64,000 bases of DNA from Plantibacter flavus (GTDB lineage: Bacteria > Actinomycetota > Actinomycetes > Actinomycetales > Microbacteriaceae): assembly GCF_900177615.1 (NCBI RefSeq), contig NZ_FXAP01000002.1, positions 62,001 through 126,000 on the forward strand. Reading direction: 5' to 3'. A model generated the notes under the pieces. That model saw only the letters and a program-made list of their open reading frames with translations. It had not been told where the DNA came from and searched no databases. A program made the position numbers and the translations under genes. Shown one piece after another: positions 50,756 through 59,720 of this stretch; position 1 is the stretch's first letter; every line of letters begins with the position of its first letter.

Positions 50756-51906
50756 CCATCGACGCCGCCGCCCTCCCCGAGCCGCTCACCGGACCGGACT
50801 TCGGGTCCTACGACGCCTCGGAGGTGCGCTGGCTGCTGACCGACCTCGGCGACACCCGCCTCGAGGCCGATGCCTCCGAGCGCGAGGCCGCGATCCAGAG
50901 CGGTCGCGCGCACTACGCCGAGTCGCTGCCCATCGAGTACCTGCCCTCCCCCGAGTACGAGGAGCTCTACCGAGACGCCCTCGCGCGGTCGAGCCGACGT
51001 CTCGCGGTGGCCGTCGGCGTCGTCACCGACCTCGTCCTGGCCTCCCGCGCGAACCGCCCCGTGCTGGTCTCCCTCGCCCGCGCCGGAACGCCCATCGGGA
51101 TCCTCATGCGTCGCTGGGCGAAGGAGGTCCGTGGGATCGACGTGCCGCATTACACGATGAGCATCGTGCGCGGGGTCGGCGTCGACGGGACCGCGCTGCG
51201 CTACCTCGCGGCGCACCACGACCCGGAGCAGATCGCGTTCGTCGACGGCTGGACCGGCAAGGGCGCCATCGCGCGCGAACTGACGGCAGCGCTGGAACTC
51301 TTCGCCGAGACCGACGGCATCCGCTTCTCCGACGAACTGGCCGTCCTCGCCGACCCCGGCCACTGCGTGCCCGTGTACGGCACCCGTGACGACTACCTCA
51401 TCCCCTCCGCGTGCCTGAACTCCACCGTCTCCGGCCTCGTGTCCCGCACGGTGTACAACCGCGAACTGCTCTCCGACGACCAGTTCCACGGCGCCAAGTT
51501 CTACCGCGAGCTCAGCAGTCACGACGTCTCCGGCGCGTTCCTCGACGCGGTCTCCAGCCGCTTCGCCGAGGTGGTCGACGACGTCGCCGCTGGTGTGGAG
51601 GAAGCCTCGGCGGCCGATCGGGAACCGAGCTGGATCGGCTGGGAGGCCGTCGAGCGGATCCGGGAACAGTACGACATCCCGACCGTGAACCTCGTGAAGC
51701 CCGGTGTCGGCGAGACCACCCGCGTCCTGCTCCGCCGGGTGCCGTGGAAGGTGCTCGTGTCGCCGGACGCCCTCGACGACGTCGCACACGTGCTCCTGCT
51801 CGCCGAGCAGCGGGGTGTGCCGGTCGAGGTCGTGCCCGGGTTGCCCTACAGCTGTGTCGGACTCATCAACCCATTGAGCGACGCCGCTGCGGGAGACGCC
51901 CAGTGA
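50737..51906 (+). CDS. StiP/PRTase-like protein with PELOTA RNA-binding domain
   Basis: A 389-residue protein. The main domain (about 15-290) is the StiP family of Ter operons and includes VLVSLARAGTPIGILMRRW and a PRPP-loop-like VDGWTGKGAIAREL. Cys residues in PGHC and SACLNST were once proposed as protease sites. The last 90 residues (VLLRRVPWKVLVSPDALDDV, EVVPGLPYSCVGLI) suit a PELOTA RNA-binding domain. Two starts are possible: ATG 50737, or GTG 50752, which would give a 4-base overlap with the PRTase stop. Confidence 0.8.
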   Translation: MEPRTVTIDAAALPEPLTGPDFGSYDASEVRWLLTDLGDTRLEADASEREAAIQSGRAHYAESLPIEYLPSPEYEELYRDALARSSRRLAVAVGVVTDLVLASRANRPVLVSLARAGTPIGILMRRWAKEVRGIDVPHYTMSIVRGVGVDGTALRYLAAHHDPEQIAFVDGWTGKGAIARELTAALELFAETDGIRFSDELAVLADPGHCVPVYGTRDDYLIPSACLNSTVSGLVSRTVYNRELLSDDQFHGAKFYRELSSHDVSGAFLDAVSSRFAEVVDDVAAGVEEASAADREPSWIGWEAVERIREQYDIPTVNLVKPGVGETTRVLLRRVPWKVLVSPDALDDVAHVLLLAEQRGVPVEVVPGLPYSCVGLINPLSDAAAGDAQ

Positions 51907-52715
51907 GCGCCCTCGTCGCCTGCGACCTGGATCGAACCCTCATCTACTCGCCGAAGGCGTTCTGGCTCGAGACGCCGGACCCCGAGGCGCCGTCGATCGT
52001 CGTCTCGGAGCTCTGGAACGGCGTGCCGATCTCCTTCATGACGCGCGAGTCGGAGCGACTGCTGATCGAGCTGCGCTCGCAGGCCGTGTTCATGCCCGTC
52101 ACGACGCGGACGGTGGCGCAGTATCAGCGGGTGCAGCTGCCGGGCGGCGCACCCGCTTACGCGATCACGAGCAACGGCGGCGAGATCCTCGTCGACGGCG
52201 TCCCGGACGCCGACTGGCGCGACCGGGTGCGAGCGCACCTCACCGACCACACCGCTCCGCTCGACGAGGCGCTCGCGCGCTTCGAGGAGCTTGCCTCGCC
52301 GACCTGGATCCTCAAGACGAACGTCGCGGACGCGCTGTTCTTCTACTCGATCGTCGAACGCGACGCGATACCGGCGGGCTGGCTCGAACAGGTCGAGCAG
52401 GAGTGCGAACGGCTCGGGTGGACGGTGTCACTGCAGGGACGCAAGCTCTACTGCGTACCCCGGACGCTCACGAAGCACGACGCCGTCAGCGAGGTCGCCC
52501 GCCGCCTCGACGGACCACTCGTCCTCGCGGCCGGTGACTCGCTCCTCGACCAGTCGATGCTGGAGACCGCCGACCTCGCGTTCCGGCCGGCGCACGGCGA
52601 GCTCGACGACGAGGGCTTCACGATCGACACGCTGACGGTCACCAAGCGGCGCGGCATCCTCGCCGGCGAGGAACTGCTGCAGCTGATGACGGCGGCAGTC
52701 GTCCGGGGCCGCTGA
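51903..52715 (+). CDS. HAD phosphatase of the Ter metabolite module
   Basis: A 270-residue HAD hydrolase resembling sucrose-phosphatase or Cof types: motif I CDLDRTLIYS at the N-terminus, motif II MPVTTRT, and motif IV AAGDSLLDQSML. It carries a C2-type cap between II and III. In Ter operons such enzymes are thought to dephosphorylate the product of the PRTase/lyase pathway. GTG 51903 overlaps the StiP stop. It is the last gene of the operon and is convergent with moeA (12 bases apart). Confidence 0.82.
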   Translation: MSALVACDLDRTLIYSPKAFWLETPDPEAPSIVVSELWNGVPISFMTRESERLLIELRSQAVFMPVTTRTVAQYQRVQLPGGAPAYAITSNGGEILVDGVPDADWRDRVRAHLTDHTAPLDEALARFEELASPTWILKTNVADALFFYSIVERDAIPAGWLEQVEQECERLGWTVSLQGRKLYCVPRTLTKHDAVSEVARRLDGPLVLAAGDSLLDQSMLETADLAFRPAHGELDDEGFTIDTLTVTKRRGILAGEELLQLMTAAVVRGR

Positions 52716-52727
52716 CCCGAGGCCCGG

Positions 52728-53966
52728 TCACCAGGGCAGGTCGAGACTCGGTACCAGGCCCCCCGCGGCCGCGCCGGAGCCCGGGCACACGAGCACGCCG
52801 TCGGCGTCGGCGAGCCCGCGGAGCATGGCTGCCCCGTGCCACGGCGTCGGCTCCGCATGCGGCGTGGCCGAGTCGGGATCGTGCACCGAGCGGTACGGAC
52901 GCAGGACCGTCCCGGAACGGACCCCGTCGATGGGCGAGGCGAGCACTGCCGGTCGCAGGGCCGGGAGCTCGAGTCCCTGGAGGCCGGCGAGCACCGGGTG
53001 CACGAGCGTGAGGACGCTGAGCAGTGCGGCGAGCGGGTTGCCGGGGAGCCCGACGAACAGGCGACCGTCCGGCAGCCGCGCGAGCAGCGCAGGGCCACCC
53101 GGGCGGACGTCGACGCCATCCACGAGGAAGTCCGCTCCGGCGTCGCGGAGCAGCGCTCGGACATGGTCGGCGCGGGAGTCGCCGGTGCCACCGGTGGTCA
53201 CGACGAGGTCCCGCTGGTGGCGGGCATGGACGCCGGCCGCACTCGTCAGCCCGAGGGCTTCGGCCGTGGTGGACGCGTCGTCGCCGACACGGACGCTGGA
53301 CGTGACGACGCCGCCGAGCGAGGCGATCACTCCCGGGAGGGATGGGCCGAAGCTGTCGCGCACGAACCCGGGTGCGGGCACGCCACTCGTGACGACCTCG
53401 TCGCCCGTGAGGACCAGGCGGACGCGCATGGCCGGTACGACGGGCACGCGGTCGAAGCCGGCACCGGCGGCGAGCGCGAGGTGGACGGGCCCCAGACGCG
53501 TGCCGGCGTCGAGGACGGTCGACCCCGCGGGCGACTCGGTTCCGGCAGGCCGGATGTGCCGCCCCGGACGCGGCTCCCCGCTCGGTGCGGACGGTGCGAG
53601 GTGGAGGCTGGCAGCACCCGAAACCTGCTCGACCACGCCGTGCTCGAGCGGGAGGACCGCCTCGGCGCCTGTCGGGATCAGCCCACCGGTCAGGACGTCG
53701 ACCGCGACACCGTCGCCGAGTCCGACCGATCGCGCGCGCTCGGCGTCTCCGCCGATCAGCAGGGTCCAGGGGCCGCTCCCGGCCACCGCCCAGCCGTCCA
53801 TCGCCGAGGAGGCGTAGTGCGGGATCGCGATGGGCGAGACGAGCGACGCCGCGAGGACGTGTCCGAGGGCCTCGGTGAGCGCGAGCGTGTCGACGACGTC
53901 GGACCGCTGTGCGGCACCCGCCGCGTGCGCGATACTGCGGGCGTCCGACCAGGAGGACCTCGTCAT
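52728..53966 (-). CDS. moeA: Molybdopterin molybdotransferase MoeA
   Basis: A 412-residue protein of the MoeA family. The early loop YASSAMDGWAV, the TGGLIPTGAEAVLPLE segment, the MogA-like core (LTGDEVVTSG, TTGGTGDSRADHV) and GLPGNPLAALLSV are present. It inserts molybdate into adenylylated molybdopterin. It is the end of a three-gene minus operon: mobA-like, DUF6457, moeA. Confidence 0.9.
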   Translation of the reverse strand: MTRSSWSDARSIAHAAGAAQRSDVVDTLALTEALGHVLAASLVSPIAIPHYASSAMDGWAVAGSGPWTLLIGGDAERARSVGLGDGVAVDVLTGGLIPTGAEAVLPLEHGVVEQVSGAASLHLAPSAPSGEPRPGRHIRPAGTESPAGSTVLDAGTRLGPVHLALAAGAGFDRVPVVPAMRVRLVLTGDEVVTSGVPAPGFVRDSFGPSLPGVIASLGGVVTSSVRVGDDASTTAEALGLTSAAGVHARHQRDLVVTTGGTGDSRADHVRALLRDAGADFLVDGVDVRPGGPALLARLPDGRLFVGLPGNPLAALLSVLTLVHPVLAGLQGLELPALRPAVLASPIDGVRSGTVLRPYRSVHDPDSATPHAEPTPWHGAAMLRGLADADGVLVCPGSGAAAGGLVPSLDLPW

Positions 53967-54235
53967 GCGGTCGTGTCCGAGGCGACCAGCCGTTCGACGG
54001 CAGCGGTCGCAGCCCCGGCGGCGGCGACCGGATCCGCCCCGCTCGCGAGCGCCTTCCCGACGGCTATGCCGACGAGGTAGGTGGTGAGCGGGGCGGCCGG
54101 ACGCAGCACGGCGTGCGCGGCCGTGCCCGCGAGTCCGAGGACGGCGTCGATGTCGACCGCGACGTCGCCGAGCTCCAGCTCGGCGGACACCCGGTCGGTC
54201 CAGTCTGCGAGGACGGCTTGCAGGTCATCGGTCAT
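53963..54235 (-). CDS. DUF6457-like small protein
   Basis: A 90-residue helical protein beginning MTDDLQAVLADWTDRVSAEL, with Ala-rich helices (GLAGTAAHAVLRPAAPLTTY). Small proteins of this kind (DUF6457) commonly sit between mobA and moeA in actinobacteria; the role is unknown. Both its ends overlap neighbours by four bases (ATGA at 53963-53966 and 54232-54235). Confidence 0.75.
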   Translation of the reverse strand: MTDDLQAVLADWTDRVSAELELGDVAVDIDAVLGLAGTAAHAVLRPAAPLTTYLVGIAVGKALASGADPVAAAGAATAAVERLVASDTTA

Positions 54236-54933
54236 GGGAGACGCTCCTCAGGGTCGGCGTTCGGCGTGGTGGAAGCGGTCGGCGCCGGCGACTCGACGGC
54301 GGTGACGACCCCGAGTCCGGTGGCGTCGGCCCAGGTGTCGACGTCGGCGGAACCGCCGTCGGGAATGGGCACCTGGCGGAGGACGAGTCCGGCGAGCAGC
54401 TGGCGGACGGAGACACCCGCGAGGTCACCGCTCGGTTGTGACGCCCGAAGTGCGGCGACCCGGCGTTCCAGGGCCTCCCGGCGGTAGACCGCGAGCAGCG
54501 GCTGCTCACGACCGGAGTCGTCCACCGCGACCCAGCCGTCGGCGTCGGTCCGGGTCGCGGCTGTGGCTGTGGCTGTGGCTGTGGCTGTGGCTGCGTCGAG
54601 CACCGCGGCGAGCGCCGGCGCGGCGTCCGGCATGTCGCAGGCGAGGACGGCGACCTGCACGGGACCCTCGGCCGCGACGCCATCACGCAAGGCGTCCAGG
54701 CCGGCGGCGACGGCCGCGGCGGGGCCGCCGAAGACGGGATGCTCGCGGACGAAGCGGACTGGATCAGCCGTCTCGACCTCGGGGCCGACCACGATGACAC
54801 GGCCGCCGGCCGGCCGCGCAGCATCGATCGCGAGCTGGAGGAGCGTCCGGCCGTCGCGGAGCAACGACGCCTTCGCGACGCCGCCGAGACGGGAGGACCG
54901 CCCTCCCGCGAGGATGATCGCGTCGACGGACAT
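54232..54933 (-). CDS. mobA: Molybdenum cofactor nucleotidyltransferase MobA-like
   Basis: A 233-residue NTP transferase. The nucleotide-binding motif is LAGGRSSRLGGVAKASLL near the start and the metal-binding Asp is in VLACDMPDAAP. It should attach GMP (or CMP) to the molybdenum cofactor. A hexamer repeat (54561-54590) encodes an Ala-Thr run near residue 120 in a surface loop. It is divergent from fdhD across 93 bases. Confidence 0.82.
   Translation of the reverse strand: MSVDAIILAGGRSSRLGGVAKASLLRDGRTLLQLAIDAARPAGGRVIVVGPEVETADPVRFVREHPVFGGPAAAVAAGLDALRDGVAAEGPVQVAVLACDMPDAAPALAAVLDAATATATATATAATRTDADGWVAVDDSGREQPLLAVYRREALERRVAALRASQPSGDLAGVSVRQLLAGLVLRQVPIPDGGSADVDTWADATGLGVVTAVESPAPTASTTPNADPEERLP
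54561..54590. repeat. Hexanucleotide repeat (CTGTGG x5) inside mobA
   Basis: Five exact tandem copies of CTGTGG on the plus strand, read as alternating Ala-Thr codons on the minus strand. Gain or loss of units keeps the frame, changing only the length of a loop. It is a candidate VNTR. Confidence 0.85.
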
Positions 54934-55026
54934 GGCACCAGCCTAAGCCGCGATCCAGCCCGCGAGGCGGCTGCGGATCCGGTGAGGCACCTTGCCCTCG
55001 TCCGATGGTGGTGATAGCCATGAGCC

Positions 55027-55935
55027 ATGACTCGCATCACGGCGCGCAGACGCGTCACCCGCATCACGGTGGGACAGCCCGCGCGCACCCGCGAGGACGT
55101 CCTCGCCGTCGAAGAGCCGCTCGAGATCCGCGTCGGTGGTCGTTCGCTCGCCATCACGATGCGGACGCCCGGCCACGACGTCGACCTCGCGATCGGCTTC
55201 CTCGTCTCGGAGGGAGTCATCGGTCGGGGTGACGACGTCCGGACAGCACGGTACTGCGCCGGCGCGACGGACGAGGGCGTCAACACGTACAACGTGCTCG
55301 ACGTCGCCCTGTCCCCCGGCGTCCCCGCCCCCGATCCGAGCCTGGAACGGAACTTCTTCACCACCAGCTCGTGCGGCCTCTGCGGCAAGGCGAGCATCGA
55401 CGCCGTCCGGACGAGCTCTCGCTACTCCGTCGCGGACGACGACTTCCGCCTCGACCCGGCGCTCCTCGTGACCTTCCCCGACCGCCTCCGGGCACAGCAG
55501 GCGGTCTTCGAACGCACCGGCGGTCTGCACGCGGCCGGCCTGTTCGACGCGCGCACCGGCGAGATGCTCGTACTCCGCGAGGACGTCGGCCGACACAACG
55601 CCGTCGACAAGGTCGTCGGATGGGCGGCGAAGGAGGGGTTGCTCCCGCTCCGCTCCATGGTCCTGATGGTGTCGGGGCGCGCGAGTTTCGAGCTCACGCA
55701 GAAGGCCTCGATGGCCGGCATCCCGATGCTCGCCGCCGTCTCCGCTCCGTCCTCGCTCGCCGCCGAACTGGCCACCGAACTCGGGATGACGCTCGTCGGC
55801 TTCCTCCGCGGCGACTCGATGGTCGTCTACAGCGGAGCCCACCGCCTCGGCGACCCCGACGCAGCCGACGCCGACGGATCGGCACGTTCCGACGACTCGG
55901 CACCGGCCGCACTCCAGACCGGAGCGAACGCATGA
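55027..55935 (+). CDS. fdhD: Formate dehydrogenase accessory sulfurtransferase FdhD
   Basis: A 302-residue protein with the FdhD catalytic loop SSCGLCGKAS (Cys116 and Cys119), the EEPLEIRVGG start, HDVDLAIGFLVSEGVI, and the nucleotide-pocket segments GLHAAGLFD, REDVGRHNAVDKVVG and SGRASFELTQKA. FdhD passes sulfur to the molybdenum cofactor of formate-dehydrogenase-like enzymes. Its stop overlaps the start of the oxidoreductase gene by four bases, so the pair is coupled. Confidence 0.93.
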   Translation: MTRITARRRVTRITVGQPARTREDVLAVEEPLEIRVGGRSLAITMRTPGHDVDLAIGFLVSEGVIGRGDDVRTARYCAGATDEGVNTYNVLDVALSPGVPAPDPSLERNFFTTSSCGLCGKASIDAVRTSSRYSVADDDFRLDPALLVTFPDRLRAQQAVFERTGGLHAAGLFDARTGEMLVLREDVGRHNAVDKVVGWAAKEGLLPLRSMVLMVSGRASFELTQKASMAGIPMLAAVSAPSSLAAELATELGMTLVGFLRGDSMVVYSGAHRLGDPDAADADGSARSDDSAPAALQTGANA

Positions 55936-58223
55936 GCGCCGAACCGCCCGTCGAGGACGTCACCGACGCCGACATCGAGGTCACCCACCCGAAGCACGTC
56001 GCCGTCGGCCTGCCCGGCATCCTGCACTCGATGGAGCCAGCCCTCCGACAGCTCGGGCCGAAGCGGACCGCGGAGCTGTTCACCTCGATCAACCAGCGCG
56101 GCGGCTTCGACTGCATGAGCTGCGCCTGGCCCGACCCGGACGACCGCAAGAAGCTCGAGTTCTGCGAGAACGGCGCGAAGGCCGTCATCTGGGAGGCGAC
56201 GCCGGTCGTCATCCCGAGCGCGTTCTGGGCCGAACACTCGCTCAGCGATCTCGCCGACAAGACGGAGTACTGGCTCGGCATGCAGGGTCGACTGTCGGAG
56301 CCCGTCTACAAGCCGGCCGGTTCGGACCACTACCGGCCGGTGAGCTGGGACGAGGCGTTCGCCATCGTCGGCGATCAGCTGCGTGGGCAGGAGTCCCCCG
56401 ACGAAGCCGTCTTCTACACGAGCGGCCGCGCGTCGAACGAGGCGGCCTTCGTCTACCAGCTCTTCGTCCGCGCCTTCGGGACCAACAACCTCCCCGACTG
56501 TTCGAACATGTGCCACGAGTCCACCGGCACGGCGCTCGGAGAGGTCATCGGGGTCGGGAAGTCGACCATCCGGTACGAGGACTTCGAGCAGGCCGACCTC
56601 ATCATCGTGATGGGCCAGAACCCGGGCACGAACCATCCGCGCATGCTCACGGCGCTCGAGGACGCGAAGCAGGCGGGCGCGACGATCGTCTCGGTGAACC
56701 CGCTCCCCGAGGCGGCGCTCGAGCGGTACAAGAACCCGCAGACGGTCCGCGGCATGGTCGGGCGCGGCACGGTCATCTCCGACCAGTTCCTGCAGATCCG
56801 GCTCGGCGGCGACATGGCACTGCTGCAGGCGGTCTCGAAGCGGGTCCTGGAGGCCGAGGCGGCAGCTCCGGGGACGATCCTCGACCACGCGTTCCTCGCC
56901 GAGCACTGCCTCGGACTCGAGGAGCTGACGGCCCACCTGGCCGACCTCGACGAGACGGCGGTGCTCGAGGCGACCGGCCTCACGAGCGAGCAGATCGACG
57001 AACTCGCCGAGCGCTACATCGCGTCGAACGCGACGATCGTCACCTGGGCGATGGGTCTGACCCAGCACAAGGCGGCGGTCAACGGGATCAAGGAGATCAT
57101 CAACCTGCTCCTCCTCCGCGGGAACATCGGCAAGCCGGGCGCCGGTGCGTCGCCGATCCGCGGGCACAGCAACGTGCAGGGCGACCGGACGATGGGTATC
57201 TGGGAGCAGATGCCCGAATCCTTCCTCGCTGCCATGGAGCGCGAGTTCGCGGTCCCGATGCCGCGGGAGCACGGGGTCGACGCGGTGAACGCGATCCGGG
57301 CGATGCAGCGGGGCGAGGTCCGCACCTGGATCTCGCTCGGCGGCAACTTCGTCGCGGCGATCTCCGACACCGCCGCCGCCGAGGCCGCGATCCGCGGAAC
57401 GCAGTTGTCGGTGCAGATCTCGACGAAGCTCAACCGGTCGCACGCGGTCACCGGCGAGGCGGCGATCATCCTGCCGACCCTCGGGCGCACCGAGATCGAC
57501 CTGCAGGCGAGCGGACCGCAGATGGTCAGCGTGGAGGACTCGGTGTGCGCTGTCCACGCCTCGCACGGCCGCATCCCGCCGGCAGCGCCCGGTCTGCTCT
57601 CCGAGGTCGCCATCATCACGCGGCTCGCGCGTGCGACGCTCGGTGAGGACTCGGGCATCGCCTGGCAGGCGTTCGAGGACGACTACGACACGATCCGCGA
57701 ACACATCGGACGGGTCGTGCCGGGCTGCGAGGGGTACAACGAGCAGATCCGCCGCGAGGACGGCTTCGTCCTGCCGAACGGACCGCGAGACTCCCGCACG
57801 TTCACGAACCCCGAGGGTCGCGCCCTGCTGACGGTCAACGAGCTCGAACCGATCCACTGCCCGCCCGGTCGGCTGCTCCTGCAGACCCTGCGCTCGCACG
57901 ACCAGTTCAACACGACGATCTACAGCCTGAACGACCGGTACCGCGGCATCAAGAAGGGCCGGAACGTCGTGTTCGTCAACCCGGACGACCTCCGCGACCT
58001 CGGCCTGGAGGACGGGCAGACGGTGGACGTCTTCAGCGAGTGGGCCGGACAGCCGGATCGGGAGCTCCGCGGCTTCCGCGTCGTCTCCTACCCGACCGCT
58101 CGTGGATGTGCCGCGGCGTACTTCCCCGAGGCGAACGTCCTCGTCCCGCTCGACTCGACGGCCGACCGCAGCAACACCCCGGTCTCGAAGGCGATCGTCG
58201 TGCGGTTGCAGCCGGCCGCCTGA
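55932..58223 (+). CDS. FdhF/YdeP-family molybdopterin oxidoreductase
   Basis: A 763-residue molybdenum enzyme. The N-terminal Cys set (DCMSC at 61-64 and Cys78 in EFCENG) could hold an iron-sulfur centre. The molybdenum ligand is probably Cys194 in NMCHES. IIVMGQNPGTNHPRML and GHSNVQGDRTMG bind the cofactor, and the C-terminal cofactor domain runs from about residue 620 (LQTLRSHDQFNTTIYSLNDR). It fits the FdhF/YdeP group, whose E. coli member supports acid resistance. No partner diaphorase or membrane subunit is nearby, so the electron acceptor is unknown. Confidence 0.87.
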   Translation: MSAEPPVEDVTDADIEVTHPKHVAVGLPGILHSMEPALRQLGPKRTAELFTSINQRGGFDCMSCAWPDPDDRKKLEFCENGAKAVIWEATPVVIPSAFWAEHSLSDLADKTEYWLGMQGRLSEPVYKPAGSDHYRPVSWDEAFAIVGDQLRGQESPDEAVFYTSGRASNEAAFVYQLFVRAFGTNNLPDCSNMCHESTGTALGEVIGVGKSTIRYEDFEQADLIIVMGQNPGTNHPRMLTALEDAKQAGATIVSVNPLPEAALERYKNPQTVRGMVGRGTVISDQFLQIRLGGDMALLQAVSKRVLEAEAAAPGTILDHAFLAEHCLGLEELTAHLADLDETAVLEATGLTSEQIDELAERYIASNATIVTWAMGLTQHKAAVNGIKEIINLLLLRGNIGKPGAGASPIRGHSNVQGDRTMGIWEQMPESFLAAMEREFAVPMPREHGVDAVNAIRAMQRGEVRTWISLGGNFVAAISDTAAAEAAIRGTQLSVQISTKLNRSHAVTGEAAIILPTLGRTEIDLQASGPQMVSVEDSVCAVHASHGRIPPAAPGLLSEVAIITRLARATLGEDSGIAWQAFEDDYDTIREHIGRVVPGCEGYNEQIRREDGFVLPNGPRDSRTFTNPEGRALLTVNELEPIHCPPGRLLLQTLRSHDQFNTTIYSLNDRYRGIKKGRNVVFVNPDDLRDLGLEDGQTVDVFSEWAGQPDRELRGFRVVSYPTARGCAAAYFPEANVLVPLDSTADRSNTPVSKAIVVRLQPAA

Positions 58224-58263
58224 CAGCCGGAGCGACGTCGACCCGGGCGACGGTCTGAGCGGT

Positions 58264-58524
58264 TCATTCGTACGCTCGGAGGAGCTGCCAGCGTCCGCGC
58301 GCGGCGTCGAGTCGGATGTCGAAGACGAAGGACCGGCCGTCGGCAGCGGTCGCCTGGAACCGCCAGGCGGGGGTCGCCGCGGGCGGATGGGTGACGAACG
58401 AGACGTTCGGCTCGAGCGGGGTCGGGGTGTCGGTGACGAGGTACCGGGCTCCGTCCCAGAACAAGCGCTCCGGCACGCCTGCCGGCGTCGTCCAGACCGC
58501 GATCTCGGTGCTCGTAATCAACAT
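58264..58524 (-). CDS. Small DUF6504-like protein under a LexA box
   Basis: An 86-residue protein with a beta-rich pattern: AVWTTPAGVPERLFWDGARY, then PAWRFQATAADGRSFVFDIR and a Trp-containing end. It resembles DUF6504-type small proteins that in other actinobacteria occur near mutagenesis polymerases, but this family link is only by impression. A perfect LexA-type palindrome lies 17 bases before its ATG. It is convergent with the YdeP-like gene. Confidence 0.6.
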   Translation of the reverse strand: MLITSTEIAVWTTPAGVPERLFWDGARYLVTDTPTPLEPNVSFVTHPPAATPAWRFQATAADGRSFVFDIRLDAARGRWQLLRAYE

Positions 58525-58541
58525 GCATGGCCTCCCGTTGT

Positions 58542-58557
58542 TCGAACATACGTTCGA
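58542..58557. promoter_or_regulatory. LexA (SOS) box TCGAACATACGTTCGA
   Basis: A perfect TCGAAC-N4-GTTCGA palindrome, the actinobacterial LexA consensus, directly upstream of the small minus-strand gene at 58264-58524. No other gene starts near it, so that gene should be DNA-damage induced. Confidence 0.85.
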
Positions 58558-58614
58558 TAGAGAGTGAGCCTAACCCGACATCCGACGACACGCCAGCCCG
58601 GATCGGCCGGGGAT

Positions 58615-59559
58615 TCAGTCTCCCGGCGTGTCGGCGAGGAACCGCTTGATGTCCTCGCCCATCACCGTCGCCTCGGTGTGGTGCAGGTAGTGTCCGCCGT
58701 CGAGTCGGACGAGTTCCCCCCGGTCGACTCCGGCGAGCTGCTCCTCGTGAAGGGGCACCCAGTCGGAGAGTTCCGGGTCGTCGCCGACGACGAACATGAG
58801 GATCGGCAGGTCGGCCGGGAACGCTTGGGATCGAGCAGCCTTGAAGTTGCCGGGCGTGTGGGCGATCTCGTCGAGCAGCGTCGGCGACATCGCGTTGCGG
58901 TTCGTCAGGATCGCGAGTTGGCGCTTCGTGGCGGCGTCGTACGGGAGGCCCTCGTACGGGTCGGGCGCGATGGCGGTGAGGAGGCGCAGGATGCCGAGCG
59001 CCTGCAGTGTGTCGACGCCGTCGGTCGGCGTCGGCTCGTCGCTTCCGGGCTGGGTCGGGACGCTCGTGTCGATCCCGATGAACGCCGTCACCTCGGCGCG
59101 GAACCGCTCCAGATACTCGAGGGCGTAGATGCCGGCGATCGAGTGTCCGGCGAGGACGTACCGGTCGATGCCGAGGTGCTGCAGGGCGGCGTGCACCTCG
59201 CCGGCGATGTTGGCCGAGGTCCGGGGCACGTCCGTCTGATCGCTGAGGCCGTAGCCGAACGGCTCGACGACCACCACTCGGTACTGGTCGCGGAGCTCAT
59301 CGACGAGCGGCTCGAAGTCGAGGCCGGGTGCCGCGGTACCCTGGCCGGGCAGCAGGACGATCGTCTCGGCGCCGGAACCACTGATGACGACGTTCATGTC
59401 CTTGCCGTCGACGTCGACCAACTGCCCGTAGGGCTGCAGGTCGCCCGCTTCCGACGAACTCGCGACGGCGTTCACGATGCTCGTCGTCGCGAGGCCTGCT
59501 GCGACGAGGCCGGCGATCGTGGCGATCGAGATCAGTGGAACCTTCAGGAGCTTGCGCAT
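58615..59559 (-). CDS. Alpha/beta hydrolase, membrane-anchored or exported
   Basis: A 314-residue protein with an N-terminal hydrophobic segment (about 7-30) and an alpha/beta-hydrolase domain: oxyanion region LLPGQGTAAP, nucleophile elbow GHSIAG, acid Asp in FVVGDDPEL and His in GGHYLHHTE. The substrate is unknown; relatives are lipases, esterases or haloalkane-dehalogenase-like enzymes. ATG 59559 is used because it opens the hydrophobic signal. Confidence 0.8.
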   Translation of the reverse strand: MRKLLKVPLISIATIAGLVAAGLATTSIVNAVASSSEAGDLQPYGQLVDVDGKDMNVVISGSGAETIVLLPGQGTAAPGLDFEPLVDELRDQYRVVVVEPFGYGLSDQTDVPRTSANIAGEVHAALQHLGIDRYVLAGHSIAGIYALEYLERFRAEVTAFIGIDTSVPTQPGSDEPTPTDGVDTLQALGILRLLTAIAPDPYEGLPYDAATKRQLAILTNRNAMSPTLLDEIAHTPGNFKAARSQAFPADLPILMFVVGDDPELSDWVPLHEEQLAGVDRGELVRLDGGHYLHHTEATVMGEDIKRFLADTPGD

Positions 59560-59720
59560 CGTCACCCATCGTGAGGAGTCGGCGGCGGGCGGTCGCACCG
59601 CGCCGATTCCATACTCACGGAGCGAGCGCATCGCCACATCCGCCGCTGGACGAAGACGTGCCCGGCGCGGCTACGCAGTTGTGCGCAAGCGGAGCCCGGC
59701 TACGAGTGCGACCGACGACG

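Noticed and set aside
55827-57899. 690-codon open frame on the minus strand
   Set aside because: It is the antisense shadow of fdhD and the YdeP-like gene. Its translation is rich in Arg/Asp/Glu with no family motif, typical of high-GC antisense frames.
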